Shown here one piece after another: positions 18,542 through 26,603 of a stretch of 64,000 nt of DNA. The number at the start of each line of letters is the position of its first letter. Position 1 is the first letter of the stretch. The stretch is from positions 1,550,001 to 1,614,000 of the forward strand of contig NZ_CABDUX010000002.1 in assembly GCF_901411515.1 (NCBI RefSeq). The letters are read 5' to 3'. A program made the translations under genes and the position numbers. The notes under the pieces are model-generated. The model did no database searches. It was not told the DNA's origin and saw nothing but the letters and a program-made list of their open reading frames with translations. The stretch is from Raoultibacter phocaeensis. GTDB lineage: Bacteria; Actinomycetota; Coriobacteriia; Coriobacteriales; Eggerthellaceae.

Positions 18542-20170
18542 CTATCGGTTGAGGCCCTGGAGGGCTGCTGCTAATTCTACGATACGCGCGTCGGTGCGAA
18601 ACGAGCATGTGTTGGCAAAGAAGCGGGCGGTCGAGTCGAGTACCTCATCGACGATGGCGAGGTTATTTTCCCGCAGCGTCGTGCCCGTCGCCGTAATGTC
18701 CACGATGCGCTCGGCCATGCCCGTGAGCGGCGCGAGTTCGATGTTGCCGTGCAGCTTCACGATTTCTACCTGCATGCCCGCTTTCGCATAATACGCGCTC
18801 GTGATGTTGGGGTACTTCGTTGCCACGCGGATGGAGCCGAGACGCCGGTAGTGCTCGTCCACCGAGGGACCAGCGCCCGCAGGCTCGGCAACCACGAAAC
18901 GGCATGCACCAAAGGCAAGGTCCACGAGCTCGACCACGTCGGCATCGGCTTCAAGCAGCGAATCCTTGCCGCAGATGCCGCAATCCGCCGCGCCGAGAGC
19001 CACGAAAGCGGGTGCGTCGGTGGGCCGCACGATGATGTAGTCGACACCCTCGTTCGAGATGATGAGCTGACGGCCCGGATCTTCGAGACCGGCCGTATCG
19101 AGCCCCGCAGCCGAAAGCGCCGCGATGGCGTCGGCGTTGAGAGAGCCCTTGGGAACGGCAATGCGCAGGGGACGCTCGGGGAGCGCATCGAGGGGCACAG
19201 GTCCGGCGGAGGCGGCAGCCATCGCCTGTTCGAGAGAGAACGCGAATCCTGCTGCAGGGCGGCTCTGACCATAGGCTGCAAGCATGTTGTCGTAGCGCCC
19301 ACCGCTTCCGAGCGGCGAACCGAGTCCGGGCGCGTACGCCTCCACCACGATTCCCGTGTAGTAATCGAACGAGCTCATGATCGAGAAATCGACAACGATG
19401 CTGCTTTCGAGTCCCGCTTCGACAAGCAGGTCGTAGGTCTTCTCGAACGCGTCGAGCCCGTCGACGCATCCGAGCGGCGAAACGAGCGAACGCACCTTGT
19501 CGATTGCGTCTTTCCCCCCGCGGATGCGCGGAAGCGACCGTATCGCAGCGGCGTAGGCGGCATCGACCGAACCGTCCGAACACAGTGTGTCGAGGTCCAC
19601 GAAATTTGAGGCATGGTACGCCTGAAGGACGTCTTCTTTCCAGTCTGCCGCCGCCCCGCTTTGCTCGAGCAGCGCGCGCAGTACCCCGACCGTACCAATG
19701 GCTAGCTTGAACCCGACGATGCCGCACGTGTGTAACGCTTCGGCGAACAGCCCGACCATCTCCGCGTCGGCGGCGGGGCCTTCTTCTCCGATGTACTCGA
19801 TGCCCATCTGGGTAAGCTCGCGCGCAACCGCCTGCATGCCCGATTCGGCCTCGCGAAACACGCGTTGCGTATAGCGAAACCGAAACGGCCCGGGCTGCCC
19901 TTTGAGCCGCGTTGCGCACATACGCGCAACTTGCAGCGTCACATCGGGGCGCATGGCCAGAAGATCGCCCTGCGAGTCGAAGAACTTGAACGGCGCTGCG
20001 GGCATGCGCCCGCCCGCCCGCATAACGTCCATGACTTCGAGCGTGGGGGTCTCGATGGGTTCAAAGCCCCGCTCGGCAAAACAAAGCTGGACGCTTCGCG
20101 TGAGCTCTTCACGCACGCGCGCCTCATCCGATAGCATATCCCTGAACCCTGCCGGGGTAACGAAATTCAT
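18542..20170 (-). CDS. hisZG: fused HisZ-HisG ATP phosphoribosyltransferase
   Basis: 542 aa in one frame. Residues 1-~330 are a HisRS-like HisZ regulatory domain (motif-2 region FRFRYTQRVFRE, GSGGRYDNML). It cannot charge tRNA by itself because the anticodon-binding domain is missing. Residues ~335-542 are a complete short-form HisG (RIAVPKGSL; DCGICGKDSL; DITATGTTLREN phosphoribosyl-binding loop). Short HisG normally needs a separate HisZ partner; here the two are joined with no stop or frameshift. It is the first gene of the his operon and catalyses the committed step. Confidence 0.9.
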   Translation of the reverse strand: MNFVTPAGFRDMLSDEARVREELTRSVQLCFAERGFEPIETPTLEVMDVMRAGGRMPAAPFKFFDSQGDLLAMRPDVTLQVARMCATRLKGQPGPFRFRYTQRVFREAESGMQAVARELTQMGIEYIGEEGPAADAEMVGLFAEALHTCGIVGFKLAIGTVGVLRALLEQSGAAADWKEDVLQAYHASNFVDLDTLCSDGSVDAAYAAAIRSLPRIRGGKDAIDKVRSLVSPLGCVDGLDAFEKTYDLLVEAGLESSIVVDFSIMSSFDYYTGIVVEAYAPGLGSPLGSGGRYDNMLAAYGQSRPAAGFAFSLEQAMAAASAGPVPLDALPERPLRIAVPKGSLNADAIAALSAAGLDTAGLEDPGRQLIISNEGVDYIIVRPTDAPAFVALGAADCGICGKDSLLEADADVVELVDLAFGACRFVVAEPAGAGPSVDEHYRRLGSIRVATKYPNITSAYYAKAGMQVEIVKLHGNIELAPLTGMAERIVDITATGTTLRENNLAIVDEVLDSTARFFANTCSFRTDARIVELAAALQGLNR

Positions 20171-20618
20171 AGGTCGGTCCTCTGCTTGCTCATTGCCGTT
20201 TTTGCGGCATCCATGGTAATTCTACTCGTAGCAGCCTCGGGGGTAACCCGTCGCCCGCATTCGGCACGAGGCCGTCACGAACGCTATCGTCGAACCGCCC
20301 GAACGCCGAACGAATCCATCCCGTTAAGCTTACTGTTGCTTCTTGTATTGCTTCTGCTCGATGTACTTTAGCACAGTAGAGTAATAAAGCAATATAGAAT
20401 TTCGCGCGATCACGGTATCGACGAAAACCGATGCCCGCAAAATGCTCCGCAGCCCCACATACTCGCATTCTGCAGCCGTTTCGCCACAACCGACGGACCG
20501 CTGCTCGATGCATCGACGATAACGCATCCGCATTCGGAGTGGCCTTCTCATGTCGATGTCGCATAGCGCCTGATGGCGAGCTGGTGCATTAGTGTTCCGA
20601 GCGATATATCTCAATCCC
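20171..20618. other. his operon leader and promoter region, no gene seen
   Basis: About 450 bp upstream of hisZG. A TTGCTT box, 16-nt spacer and TAAAGT box on the minus strand near 20365-20392 is a possible promoter. No T-box consensus, His-codon run or riboswitch is visible. The minus ORF 20330-20638 lacks a ribosome site and recognisable content. Confidence 0.4.
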
Positions 20619-20767
20619 TGTTTAACGGCGGTTCGCAAGTCCGGTGTCCGCCAAGGCCCGCTAAACGACCTTTTTCGGAGTTATTTTCTAAGCTGAAAAA
20701 TTTCGAACAGGCTTTATTCGGTTTCTGCATGAATGAAATGTCGTTTAGCGGCGGTTGACGGACACCG
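20619..20767. repeat. inverted-repeat element (MITE-like)
   Basis: The arms at 20642-20669 and 20740-20767 are 28 nt and match at all but a few positions (CGGTGTCCGCC...GCTAAACGAC versus GTCGTTTAGCGG...GACGGACACCG). They enclose 70 bp that is clearly more AT-rich than the surroundings and contains no gene. A third related half-site (GTTTAACGGCGG) lies at 20619-20630. Size and symmetry suggest a non-autonomous mobile element or its remnant. No target duplication is evident. Confidence 0.6.
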
Positions 20768-20817
20768 TGCGAAACTCTGCTGTCGATCGACTCCGACCGT
20801 CCTGAAAAGGTGCCCTG

Positions 20818-20846
20818 TTGTTTCGTTCATCCCATAGAATTATACT
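20818..20846 (+). promoter_or_regulatory. promoter of the methyltransferase gene
   Basis: TTGTTT (20818-20823), 17-nt spacer, TATACT (20841-20846), about 45 bp before the start codon and just outside the inverted-repeat element. Confidence 0.6.
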
Positions 20847-20890
20847 TATTTAAGAATTATATCTGTGCGAACGATCGACAAAGGAGCACC

Positions 20891-21535
20891 ATGGAGACCG
20901 AAGCCACGCAATACGATGAGATAGCAGAGCGCTTCTTCGCGCCCATCTACCCCGTAATCGCCGATGCGATCCTCGAGAGGACGCACGCACGAGAAGGAAG
21001 GCTTCTCGATCTCGGCTGCGGAAGCGGGCATCTCGGTTTTGCGCTTCTCGAAAAAGGAGCCTACGCGCACGCCGTCTTCGCTGACGCGAACCTCGAAGCG
21101 TTGGAAATCACGAAGCGGCGGGCCGCCGAGCGCGGATTCGCCAGCCTCATTGAAACGAGTGTCCAAGACGCATGCGCACTCGATCTGCCTAACGAGAGCT
21201 TCGACCTCATCGTTTCTCGCGGCAGCATGCCGTTTTGGGAAGATCAGCGCGCAGCGTTTCTCGGCATCTACCGCCTGCTTGCACCAGGCGGATGGGCGTA
21301 TATCGGCGGCGGGCTCGGCACCAAGGACCTCGGCGAGAGCATCAAGACAAACATGGCAGAGGCACGGGCTGAAAACGGCGGCGAAGGGTCCCGATGTTTC
21401 GACAGAAGGCTCTCGAAAGCACTTGCCGATGAAGAGTACCGCATGCTTTTCAAGCACACGAATGCAATTCTCACCATCGTCAACAACGATGACGAAGGCC
21501 ATTGGATCATCGTTGGGAAACCTGCGGCCGAGTAA
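20891..21535 (+). CDS. class I SAM-dependent methyltransferase
   Basis: 214 aa from the ATG after AAAGGAGCACC. Rossmann-fold methyltransferase: SAM motif I LLDLGCGSGHLG, acidic residue at the end of strand 2 (VFADANLEAL), and motif IV/post region DLPNESFDLIVSRGSMPFW. The fold is clear but the acceptor is unknown; SmtA/UbiE-like small-molecule methylation is plausible. It is monocistronic on the plus strand. Confidence 0.85.
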   Translation: METEATQYDEIAERFFAPIYPVIADAILERTHAREGRLLDLGCGSGHLGFALLEKGAYAHAVFADANLEALEITKRRAAERGFASLIETSVQDACALDLPNESFDLIVSRGSMPFWEDQRAAFLGIYRLLAPGGWAYIGGGLGTKDLGESIKTNMAEARAENGGEGSRCFDRRLSKALADEEYRMLFKHTNAILTIVNNDDEGHWIIVGKPAAE

Positions 21536-21583
21536 GACGAAACAACCCCTTGCAGCTCAGCCCGTATCGCGTATACCGCTTCG

Positions 21584-21856
21584 TTACAAACCCAGCTGCA
21601 TAGTAGCTTGCCACATGTTCCACGACATGTAGACGCAAAACGCCACGTAGATGGTCGCGATGATCTTCACCGCAACGTGCCAATCGCTCTTCCAGCAGAT
21701 CACGATGCCGACAGGCCAGAATATCAGAAGGAAGAAAACGATCCAGAACGTCTGCTTGTACCATTTCTTCTCATTCGGGTCGCGCATCAGATCGTTGGCG
21801 TCTGCACGCTGGGCTTTGCGCTGCCAATCCCCTGCCCTGCGGTTCTCGTCGGTCAT
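21584..21856 (-). CDS. small two-TM membrane protein, unknown
   Basis: 90 aa with a perfect AGGAGG site. A charged N-terminus (residues 1-~35) is followed by two hydrophobic segments (TFWIVFFLLIFWPVGIVICW and KIIATIYVAFCVYMSW). No recognised family. It is convergent with the methyltransferase gene. Confidence 0.7.
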   Translation of the reverse strand: MTDENRRAGDWQRKAQRADANDLMRDPNEKKWYKQTFWIVFFLLIFWPVGIVICWKSDWHVAVKIIATIYVAFCVYMSWNMWQATMQLGL

Positions 21857-21909
21857 GTCGAACTCCTCCTGCGATCGATCTCATCAACGCTATCGTAGCG
21901 CGTATCGGG

Positions 21910-21930
21910 CGGGGCGCTCGAAGCGCCCCG
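21910..21930 (-). terminator. hairpin downstream of gatB
   Basis: CGGGGCGCT/AGCGCCCCG, perfect 9-bp stem with a 3-nt loop between gatB and the small membrane gene. No T-run. The 170 bp between it and gatB holds only degenerate short repeats (GCTGAAGCCCGTTACCCGA versus GCTGAGCCCCGCTATCCGA). Confidence 0.45.
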
Positions 21931-22099
21931 GTTTCGTTGACTTCTCGTTATCTGCATGGGCAAGTGCCAGCTGCAACCTTCCGCACGTGCCTCCGCCTTA
22001 CAAGCTCCTGCTGGAACCTTCCTGCGAACATCGGCCGGACACCGATACCCGAGCTTACCAGCTGAAGCCCGTTACCCGAAGTGTATCGGCTGAGCCCCG

Positions 22100-23668
22100 C
22101 TATCCGAGCTTCTTCGCCAAAAGCTCGTTGATGACCTTCGGGTTGCCCTGGCCGCGCATTTCTTTCATACACTGGCCGACGAAGAAGCCGATGAGCCCCG
22201 TTTTGCCGCCTCGGTATTGCTCGACCTTGTCGGGATTTTCGGCGAGCACTTTGTCCACGACCGCCTCGATGGCCCCCGTATCGGAAACCTGCTTCATGCC
22301 GCGCTCTTCCACGATGGCCGAAGGATCCTTGTCCTCGTCGAGGATGGCCGAAAACACCTCTTTGGCTTGCTTTGACGAGATCGTATCCTGGCTGAGAAGC
22401 TTCACGAGCTCGACGGCGCGCGCAGGCGAAAACGGCGTGTCGGCAAGATCGACGCCGTCGTTGGCGTTCAGGTACCCCGTCACGTCGTTGATGATGAGGT
22501 TCGCAAGCGGCTTGGCAAGCGCCTGGTTATCCGCACAAGCCATGCACGCCTCGAAGAAGTTCGAAGTGCTGCGGTGTTCGACGAGATGACGCGCGTCGTA
22601 AGCCGAAAGCCCGAACTCCGCTTCGTAGCGTTTGGCCCGAGCATCCGGCAGTTCGGGAAGCTTCGCGCGAACGCGGTCGATGAACTCGTCCGAGAGGTTG
22701 TAGGGCGCGAGATCGGGTTCGGGGAACAGGCGATAATCGTCCGCCGTCTCCTTCACGCGCATGACAATCGTGCGCTTGGCGGACGGATCCCAATGACGGG
22801 TTTCCTGGTAGATGATGCCGCCCTCTTCGAGCACCTCCGCCTGGCGGCAAATCTCGCAAGCGAGGCCGTCGTGAAGGTTCTTGAAACTGTTCATGTTCTT
22901 GAGCTCGGTCTTCGTGCCGAGGCCCGTCGAACCGCGGCGGCGCAGGCTCACGTTGCCGTCGCAGCGCAGACTTCCCTCCTCCATCGAGCAGTCGGAAATG
23001 CCGAGCGCAAGGTATATCTGGCGGAGCTTCTGCATGAACAGGCGCGCCTCTTCGGGCGTGCGCAGCTCAGGCTCGGTAACGAGCTCGATCAAAGGCGTTC
23101 CGCACCGATTGTAGTCGACGAGCGAGTGGGTAGCCCCCGCGATGCGCCCCTCCGAACCGCCGACGTGGTTCATCTTGCCAGCATCTTCTTCCATATGGAT
23201 GCGCGTGATGCCCACATGCGCGCGGTAGCCCTCGGCCGTTTTCGTCACACCGCCCAGGCTCTCGCCCTCGCCGAGCCCATCCAGATCGATACGCTCTTTG
23301 GCGGCGGGCCCGTCGACTTCGAGATCGAGCCACCCGCGCATACAAAACGCGACCGGACCCTGGGTGGTCTGGAAGTTCTTCGACATGTCAGGATACATGT
23401 AGTTCTTGCGGTAGAACATCGAGCGCTTCTCGATGTCGCAGTTCGTAGCCAGACCCGCAAGCACGATCGATTCGATGGCCGCCTTGTTCGGCACCGGCAA
23501 CGCTCCGGGAAGGCCGAGGCACACAGGGCAGGTATGGGTGTTCGGATCGGCCCCGTACTCGAGCTTGCATCCGCAGAACATCTTCGTTTCGAGCGTAGTC
23601 AGCTCGGCATGGACCTCAAGTCCGATCACGGCCTCCCAATCGCGCAGCACCTCTTCGAGCTTCTTCAT
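22100..23668 (-). CDS. gatB: Asp-tRNA(Asn)/Glu-tRNA(Gln) amidotransferase subunit B
   Basis: 522 aa. The ATG at 23668 shares a base with the gatA stop (TAATG). GatB kinase/cradle domain (VIGLEVHAEL, zinc Cys pairs CGCKLEYG...CPVCLGLPG, ITRIHMEEDAGK) and a C-terminal YqeY-like tail domain. Phosphorylates mischarged Glu-tRNA(Gln)/Asp-tRNA(Asn) so GatA-derived ammonia can amidate it. Confidence 0.97.
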   Translation of the reverse strand: MKKLEEVLRDWEAVIGLEVHAELTTLETKMFCGCKLEYGADPNTHTCPVCLGLPGALPVPNKAAIESIVLAGLATNCDIEKRSMFYRKNYMYPDMSKNFQTTQGPVAFCMRGWLDLEVDGPAAKERIDLDGLGEGESLGGVTKTAEGYRAHVGITRIHMEEDAGKMNHVGGSEGRIAGATHSLVDYNRCGTPLIELVTEPELRTPEEARLFMQKLRQIYLALGISDCSMEEGSLRCDGNVSLRRRGSTGLGTKTELKNMNSFKNLHDGLACEICRQAEVLEEGGIIYQETRHWDPSAKRTIVMRVKETADDYRLFPEPDLAPYNLSDEFIDRVRAKLPELPDARAKRYEAEFGLSAYDARHLVEHRSTSNFFEACMACADNQALAKPLANLIINDVTGYLNANDGVDLADTPFSPARAVELVKLLSQDTISSKQAKEVFSAILDEDKDPSAIVEERGMKQVSDTGAIEAVVDKVLAENPDKVEQYRGGKTGLIGFFVGQCMKEMRGQGNPKVINELLAKKLG

Positions 23669-25161
23669 TAGGCGCCTGCCTTTCCATCGGCGAAGGCGGG
23701 TGCGATATGCTCGATGTCGTAGCACGATTCGAGCGCCGCAGCCACACGGAACATGTTCTGGTCTTTGAACTGCGGGGCGATGAGCTGCACGCCCACGGGC
23801 AGCCCCGTTTCGGTGCCGAGGCCCACAGGCAGGCTCATGCCGCCGTTGCCCGCGATGTTGATCGAGATCGTGAACATATCGGACAAATACATCGAAGTCG
23901 GATCCGACACCTCACCGAACATGAACGCCGTACGCGGAGCCACCGGGGCGAGGATGCAATCGACCCGCTCGTAAGCGCGGGCGTAGTCTTCGGTGATGAG
24001 GGTGCGCACCTGCTGAGCGGGATAATAGTATGTGTCGTACACGCCTGCCGAGAGCAGGTAGCTCCCGAGCATGATGCGGCGGCGCGTTTCGGGGCCGAAC
24101 CCGCCTGCGCGGCTCGCCTCGTACTGGCTGCCGAGATCGGCGTGGCCCGGATCGCAGTAGCCGTAGCGCACCGAATCGAAGCGGGCAAGGTTGGAAAACG
24201 CCTCGCACGGACCGAGCACGTAGTATGCGCTCATGGCTGCCTTCGCGTTCGGCAGCTCCACTTCCACAAGCTCGGCTCCGAGCTTTTCGAGGTTGGCTGC
24301 GGCCTCTTCGACCTTCGCCTTCACCTCGGGCTCAAGGCCCTCGGCCTCCATGAACGCCGGAACGATACCGATCTTCATGCCACGCACGCCCTCACCGAGG
24401 TTAGCGGTGAAATCGGTCGTGATGTCCTGGCTCGTGCAATCGCGCGGGTCGCGACCCGAGATGGCGTTCAAAGCGAACGCCGCGTCCTCGACGGTTTTGG
24501 CGAAGGGCCCAACCTGATCGAGCGACGAACCGAACGCCACCACCCCGTAGCGCGAGACCACGCCGTAGGTGGGCTTCACGGCAACGACGCCGCAGAAACT
24601 GCCTGGCTGGCGGATCGAGCCGCCGGTATCGCTGCCGAGCGTGACGGCGGCAAGGCCCGCGGCAACCGCCGCTGCGCTGCCGCCCGACGATCCGCCCGGA
24701 ACGCGTGAGGTATCCCACGGGTTTCTCGTAGGACCGAAGGCGGACGTCTCGGTCGACGAGCCGAACGCAAACTCGTCCATGTTGAGCTTGCCGAGCGGAA
24801 TGCCGCCGGCCGCGATGGTTTTCTCGACGCAGGTTGCCGTGTAGGGGGCCACATAGTTCTCGAGCATTCTCGACGAACAGGTGGTATGCGTGCCCTCTTG
24901 GTTCATGTTGTCTTTGAACGCCACCGGCACGCCCGCAAGCGGCCCGCACGCAGCGAGGTCGCCCGCAGCAATTGCCGCATCGAGTTTGGCAGCTTGCTCG
25001 AGGGCAAGCGCCTCGGTCGTTTCGAGAAACGCGTGAATCTGCGGATCGATCGCGCCGATGCGTGCGATGGATGCCTCAGCGATCTCGCGAGCAGAGAACT
25101 CCTTCACGGCCAATCCCTCGCGGATCGCCCGGACGCTCATCTCGGAATAGTTCGCAGCCAT
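23668..25161 (-). CDS. gatA: amidotransferase subunit A (amidase)
   Basis: 497 aa. The ATG at 25161 overlaps the gatC stop (TGATG), with GAGGGGGG upstream. Amidase-signature triad: Lys in VAFKDN, Ser in PGGSSGGSAAAV, and nucleophile Ser in SDTGGSIRQP. Releases ammonia from glutamine for GatB. Confidence 0.97.
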   Translation of the reverse strand: MAANYSEMSVRAIREGLAVKEFSAREIAEASIARIGAIDPQIHAFLETTEALALEQAAKLDAAIAAGDLAACGPLAGVPVAFKDNMNQEGTHTTCSSRMLENYVAPYTATCVEKTIAAGGIPLGKLNMDEFAFGSSTETSAFGPTRNPWDTSRVPGGSSGGSAAAVAAGLAAVTLGSDTGGSIRQPGSFCGVVAVKPTYGVVSRYGVVAFGSSLDQVGPFAKTVEDAAFALNAISGRDPRDCTSQDITTDFTANLGEGVRGMKIGIVPAFMEAEGLEPEVKAKVEEAAANLEKLGAELVEVELPNAKAAMSAYYVLGPCEAFSNLARFDSVRYGYCDPGHADLGSQYEASRAGGFGPETRRRIMLGSYLLSAGVYDTYYYPAQQVRTLITEDYARAYERVDCILAPVAPRTAFMFGEVSDPTSMYLSDMFTISINIAGNGGMSLPVGLGTETGLPVGVQLIAPQFKDQNMFRVAAALESCYDIEHIAPAFADGKAGA

Positions 25162-25472
25162 CAGCGATCGCCCCCCTCGCCGAGGATCGAGGGAATGAGG
25201 AAGCACCCATCCTGCTGTTTAGGCGCGTTTTCAAGCGCAGTCTCTTGCGTGAAGCTTTCCTGCTCCGCATCGTCGCGCATGATGTTGCTCAAATCGCCGA
25301 TCGGGTGAAACGTCGGCTCGACGCCTTCCAGATCGTATTCGGTGATGGGCTTGAGGCTTTCGATGATGCCGTTGAGATCAACGGTCATCTGGGCAACCTC
25401 TTCTTCGGTGAGCCCGATACGCGTATAGACCGCGATATCGCGCACATCCTGTTCGGATACATGTTGGGACAT
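25161..25472 (-). CDS. gatC: amidotransferase subunit C
   Basis: 103 aa from the ATG at 25472 after GAAGGAAG. Short helical clamp protein (IGLTEEEVAQM; LEGVEPTFHP) that stabilises GatA-GatB. The gene order C-A-B with one-base overlaps indicates a single operon. Confidence 0.95.
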   Translation of the reverse strand: MSQHVSEQDVRDIAVYTRIGLTEEEVAQMTVDLNGIIESLKPITEYDLEGVEPTFHPIGDLSNIMRDDAEQESFTQETALENAPKQQDGCFLIPSILGEGGDR

Positions 25473-25589
25473 TTGGCTTCCTTCGCTTTTCCCTTGTGGG
25501 TGCCTGAAAACGAATGGCAAAACATTCGCCGCCTATGATAGCAAACACCACGTTATCGAGGGAGCGCAAACAAGGGATACCGGTCGATT

Positions 25590-25913
25590 CTACGATACGG
25601 ACGAACCGGAAGCATCCAACGTTTTGGGGTCATATACTCGTTTTGCGCGGCTATAGAAATCTTCCCTCGTATCAAAGAGGGAAAATACGATGGCACTCCT
25701 TTCGCTGGAATAGTAGTACCCCAGCCGATACGAGACCCCTTTATGCGAGAATCGGTAAACGACCAATCCCGCCAAATCACCGACTTTAGCCGTCCCGCAA
25801 GACGGATCCTCTCGAATCGAATCGATCGCAGCCGATATTATCTGTGCTAAATCTTTGCTCTTTATCTTCTTGAGATCTTTCCGCATTGCGGGACCGATGA
25901 CGTAATCAAGCAT
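25590..25913 (-). CDS. RelE/ParE-superfamily toxin-like protein
   Basis: 107 aa from the ATG at 25913, 7 bp after the antitoxin stop; the longer open frame reads through the antitoxin gene. Basic N-terminal helices (MRKDLKKIKSKDLAQII), then VVYRFSHKGVSYRLGYYY and IVFSLFDTREDFYSRAKR, matching the beta-sheet and C-terminal basic helix of RelE-type mRNA interferases. Family assignment is by pattern; activity is untested. Confidence 0.65.
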   Translation of the reverse strand: MLDYVIGPAMRKDLKKIKSKDLAQIISAAIDSIREDPSCGTAKVGDLAGLVVYRFSHKGVSYRLGYYYSSERSAIVFSLFDTREDFYSRAKRVYDPKTLDASGSSVS

Positions 25914-25920
25914 AGTGAGC

Positions 25921-26355
25921 CTAACAGCCAAAAAGATCATCGAGGTCAGGATTGATTTCTCGTTCGTCCAGCGTATCCAAAATATGCTCGTGGTATGCGA
26001 CGATGCCTTCGCGCAGTGCCTGTTTTTCGGCAGCCCACGCATCGACAAGCTCGTCTCCTTCGAGCCCTTGCGCGATAAGCTCTCTTAAGATGAGCGCATC
26101 GAACTCGTCGTTATCGGAAAGCTCGACGGGCTTGACGAGAATGCCCTCGTCGGTGAACACGATGGTGGCGTACTCGTTGAAGCCCCTGCTCTCCAACCAT
26201 GCCTTCGGAATGCTCACCTGCCCCTTGCTCGAAATCTTTCGGACAAGCGGCTTGACGGCAGCGCCACGAGAGGATTCGCCTGAACGATCACCTTGGGCAG
26301 CCTCGTTTTCGGGAGCCTTTATCTTCGCGGTTTTTTCTGCTACCACACCCGCCAT
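25921..26355 (-). CDS. AbrB/MazE-type antitoxin with long C-terminal tail
   Basis: 144 aa, AGGAG before the ATG. Residues ~38-80 form a SpoVT/AbrB swapped-hairpin DNA-binding domain (VRKISSKGQVSIPKAW...GILVKPVEL). The N-terminal 35 residues are Ala/Glu/Lys-rich; the acidic C-terminal half (DEREINPDLDDLF) probably wraps the toxin. Antitoxin precedes toxin, the usual order for autoregulated modules. Confidence 0.7.
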   Translation of the reverse strand: MAGVVAEKTAKIKAPENEAAQGDRSGESSRGAAVKPLVRKISSKGQVSIPKAWLESRGFNEYATIVFTDEGILVKPVELSDNDEFDALILRELIAQGLEGDELVDAWAAEKQALREGIVAYHEHILDTLDEREINPDLDDLFGC

Positions 26356-26372
26356 CGCTAACTCCTAGTGTA

Positions 26373-26396
26373 TTGTTTACTTGTTTACTTGTTGAA
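26373..26396 (-). promoter_or_regulatory. tandem octamers upstream of the AbrB-type antitoxin
   Basis: TTGTTTAC repeats exactly at 26373-26380 and 26381-26388, with a third diverged copy TTGTTGAA at 26389-26396, 18 bp before the antitoxin start. Likely operator half-sites for autoregulation. Confidence 0.45.
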
Positions 26397-26533
26397 CAGT
26401 TTACCGTATAACAACGAAAATCGCAATTGCAGCGCATGATTTTCGCTACGCTTGCATCAACTTAGCAGCGAGAGCACCAAGGAGCAGGAAGCAACCCTTT
26501 GCTACCTCTTTGCACGAACGGCGACGGGTTGCT

Positions 26534-26542
26534 TGCTATAAT
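26534..26542 (+). promoter_or_regulatory. extended -10 promoter of the Fic gene
   Basis: TGC TATAAT, a perfect extended -10 box, lies just upstream of the Fic reading frame. It overlaps an in-frame ATG at 26541, which therefore cannot be the start if this promoter is used. Confidence 0.5.
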
Positions 26543-26603
26543 GGTTCGGCAGCAGGGAGCCGCAACGTTACCCGATACCCGCACTCCGCAAGAAAGCAAA
26601 TCA

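Noticed and set aside
18542-20170. Histidyl-tRNA synthetase
   Set aside because: HisRS-like part lacks the anticodon-binding domain and is fused to HisG in a his operon, so it is HisZ.
20330-20638. 102-aa minus-strand ORF upstream of hisZG
   Set aside because: No ribosome site, unusual composition, crosses the probable his promoter.
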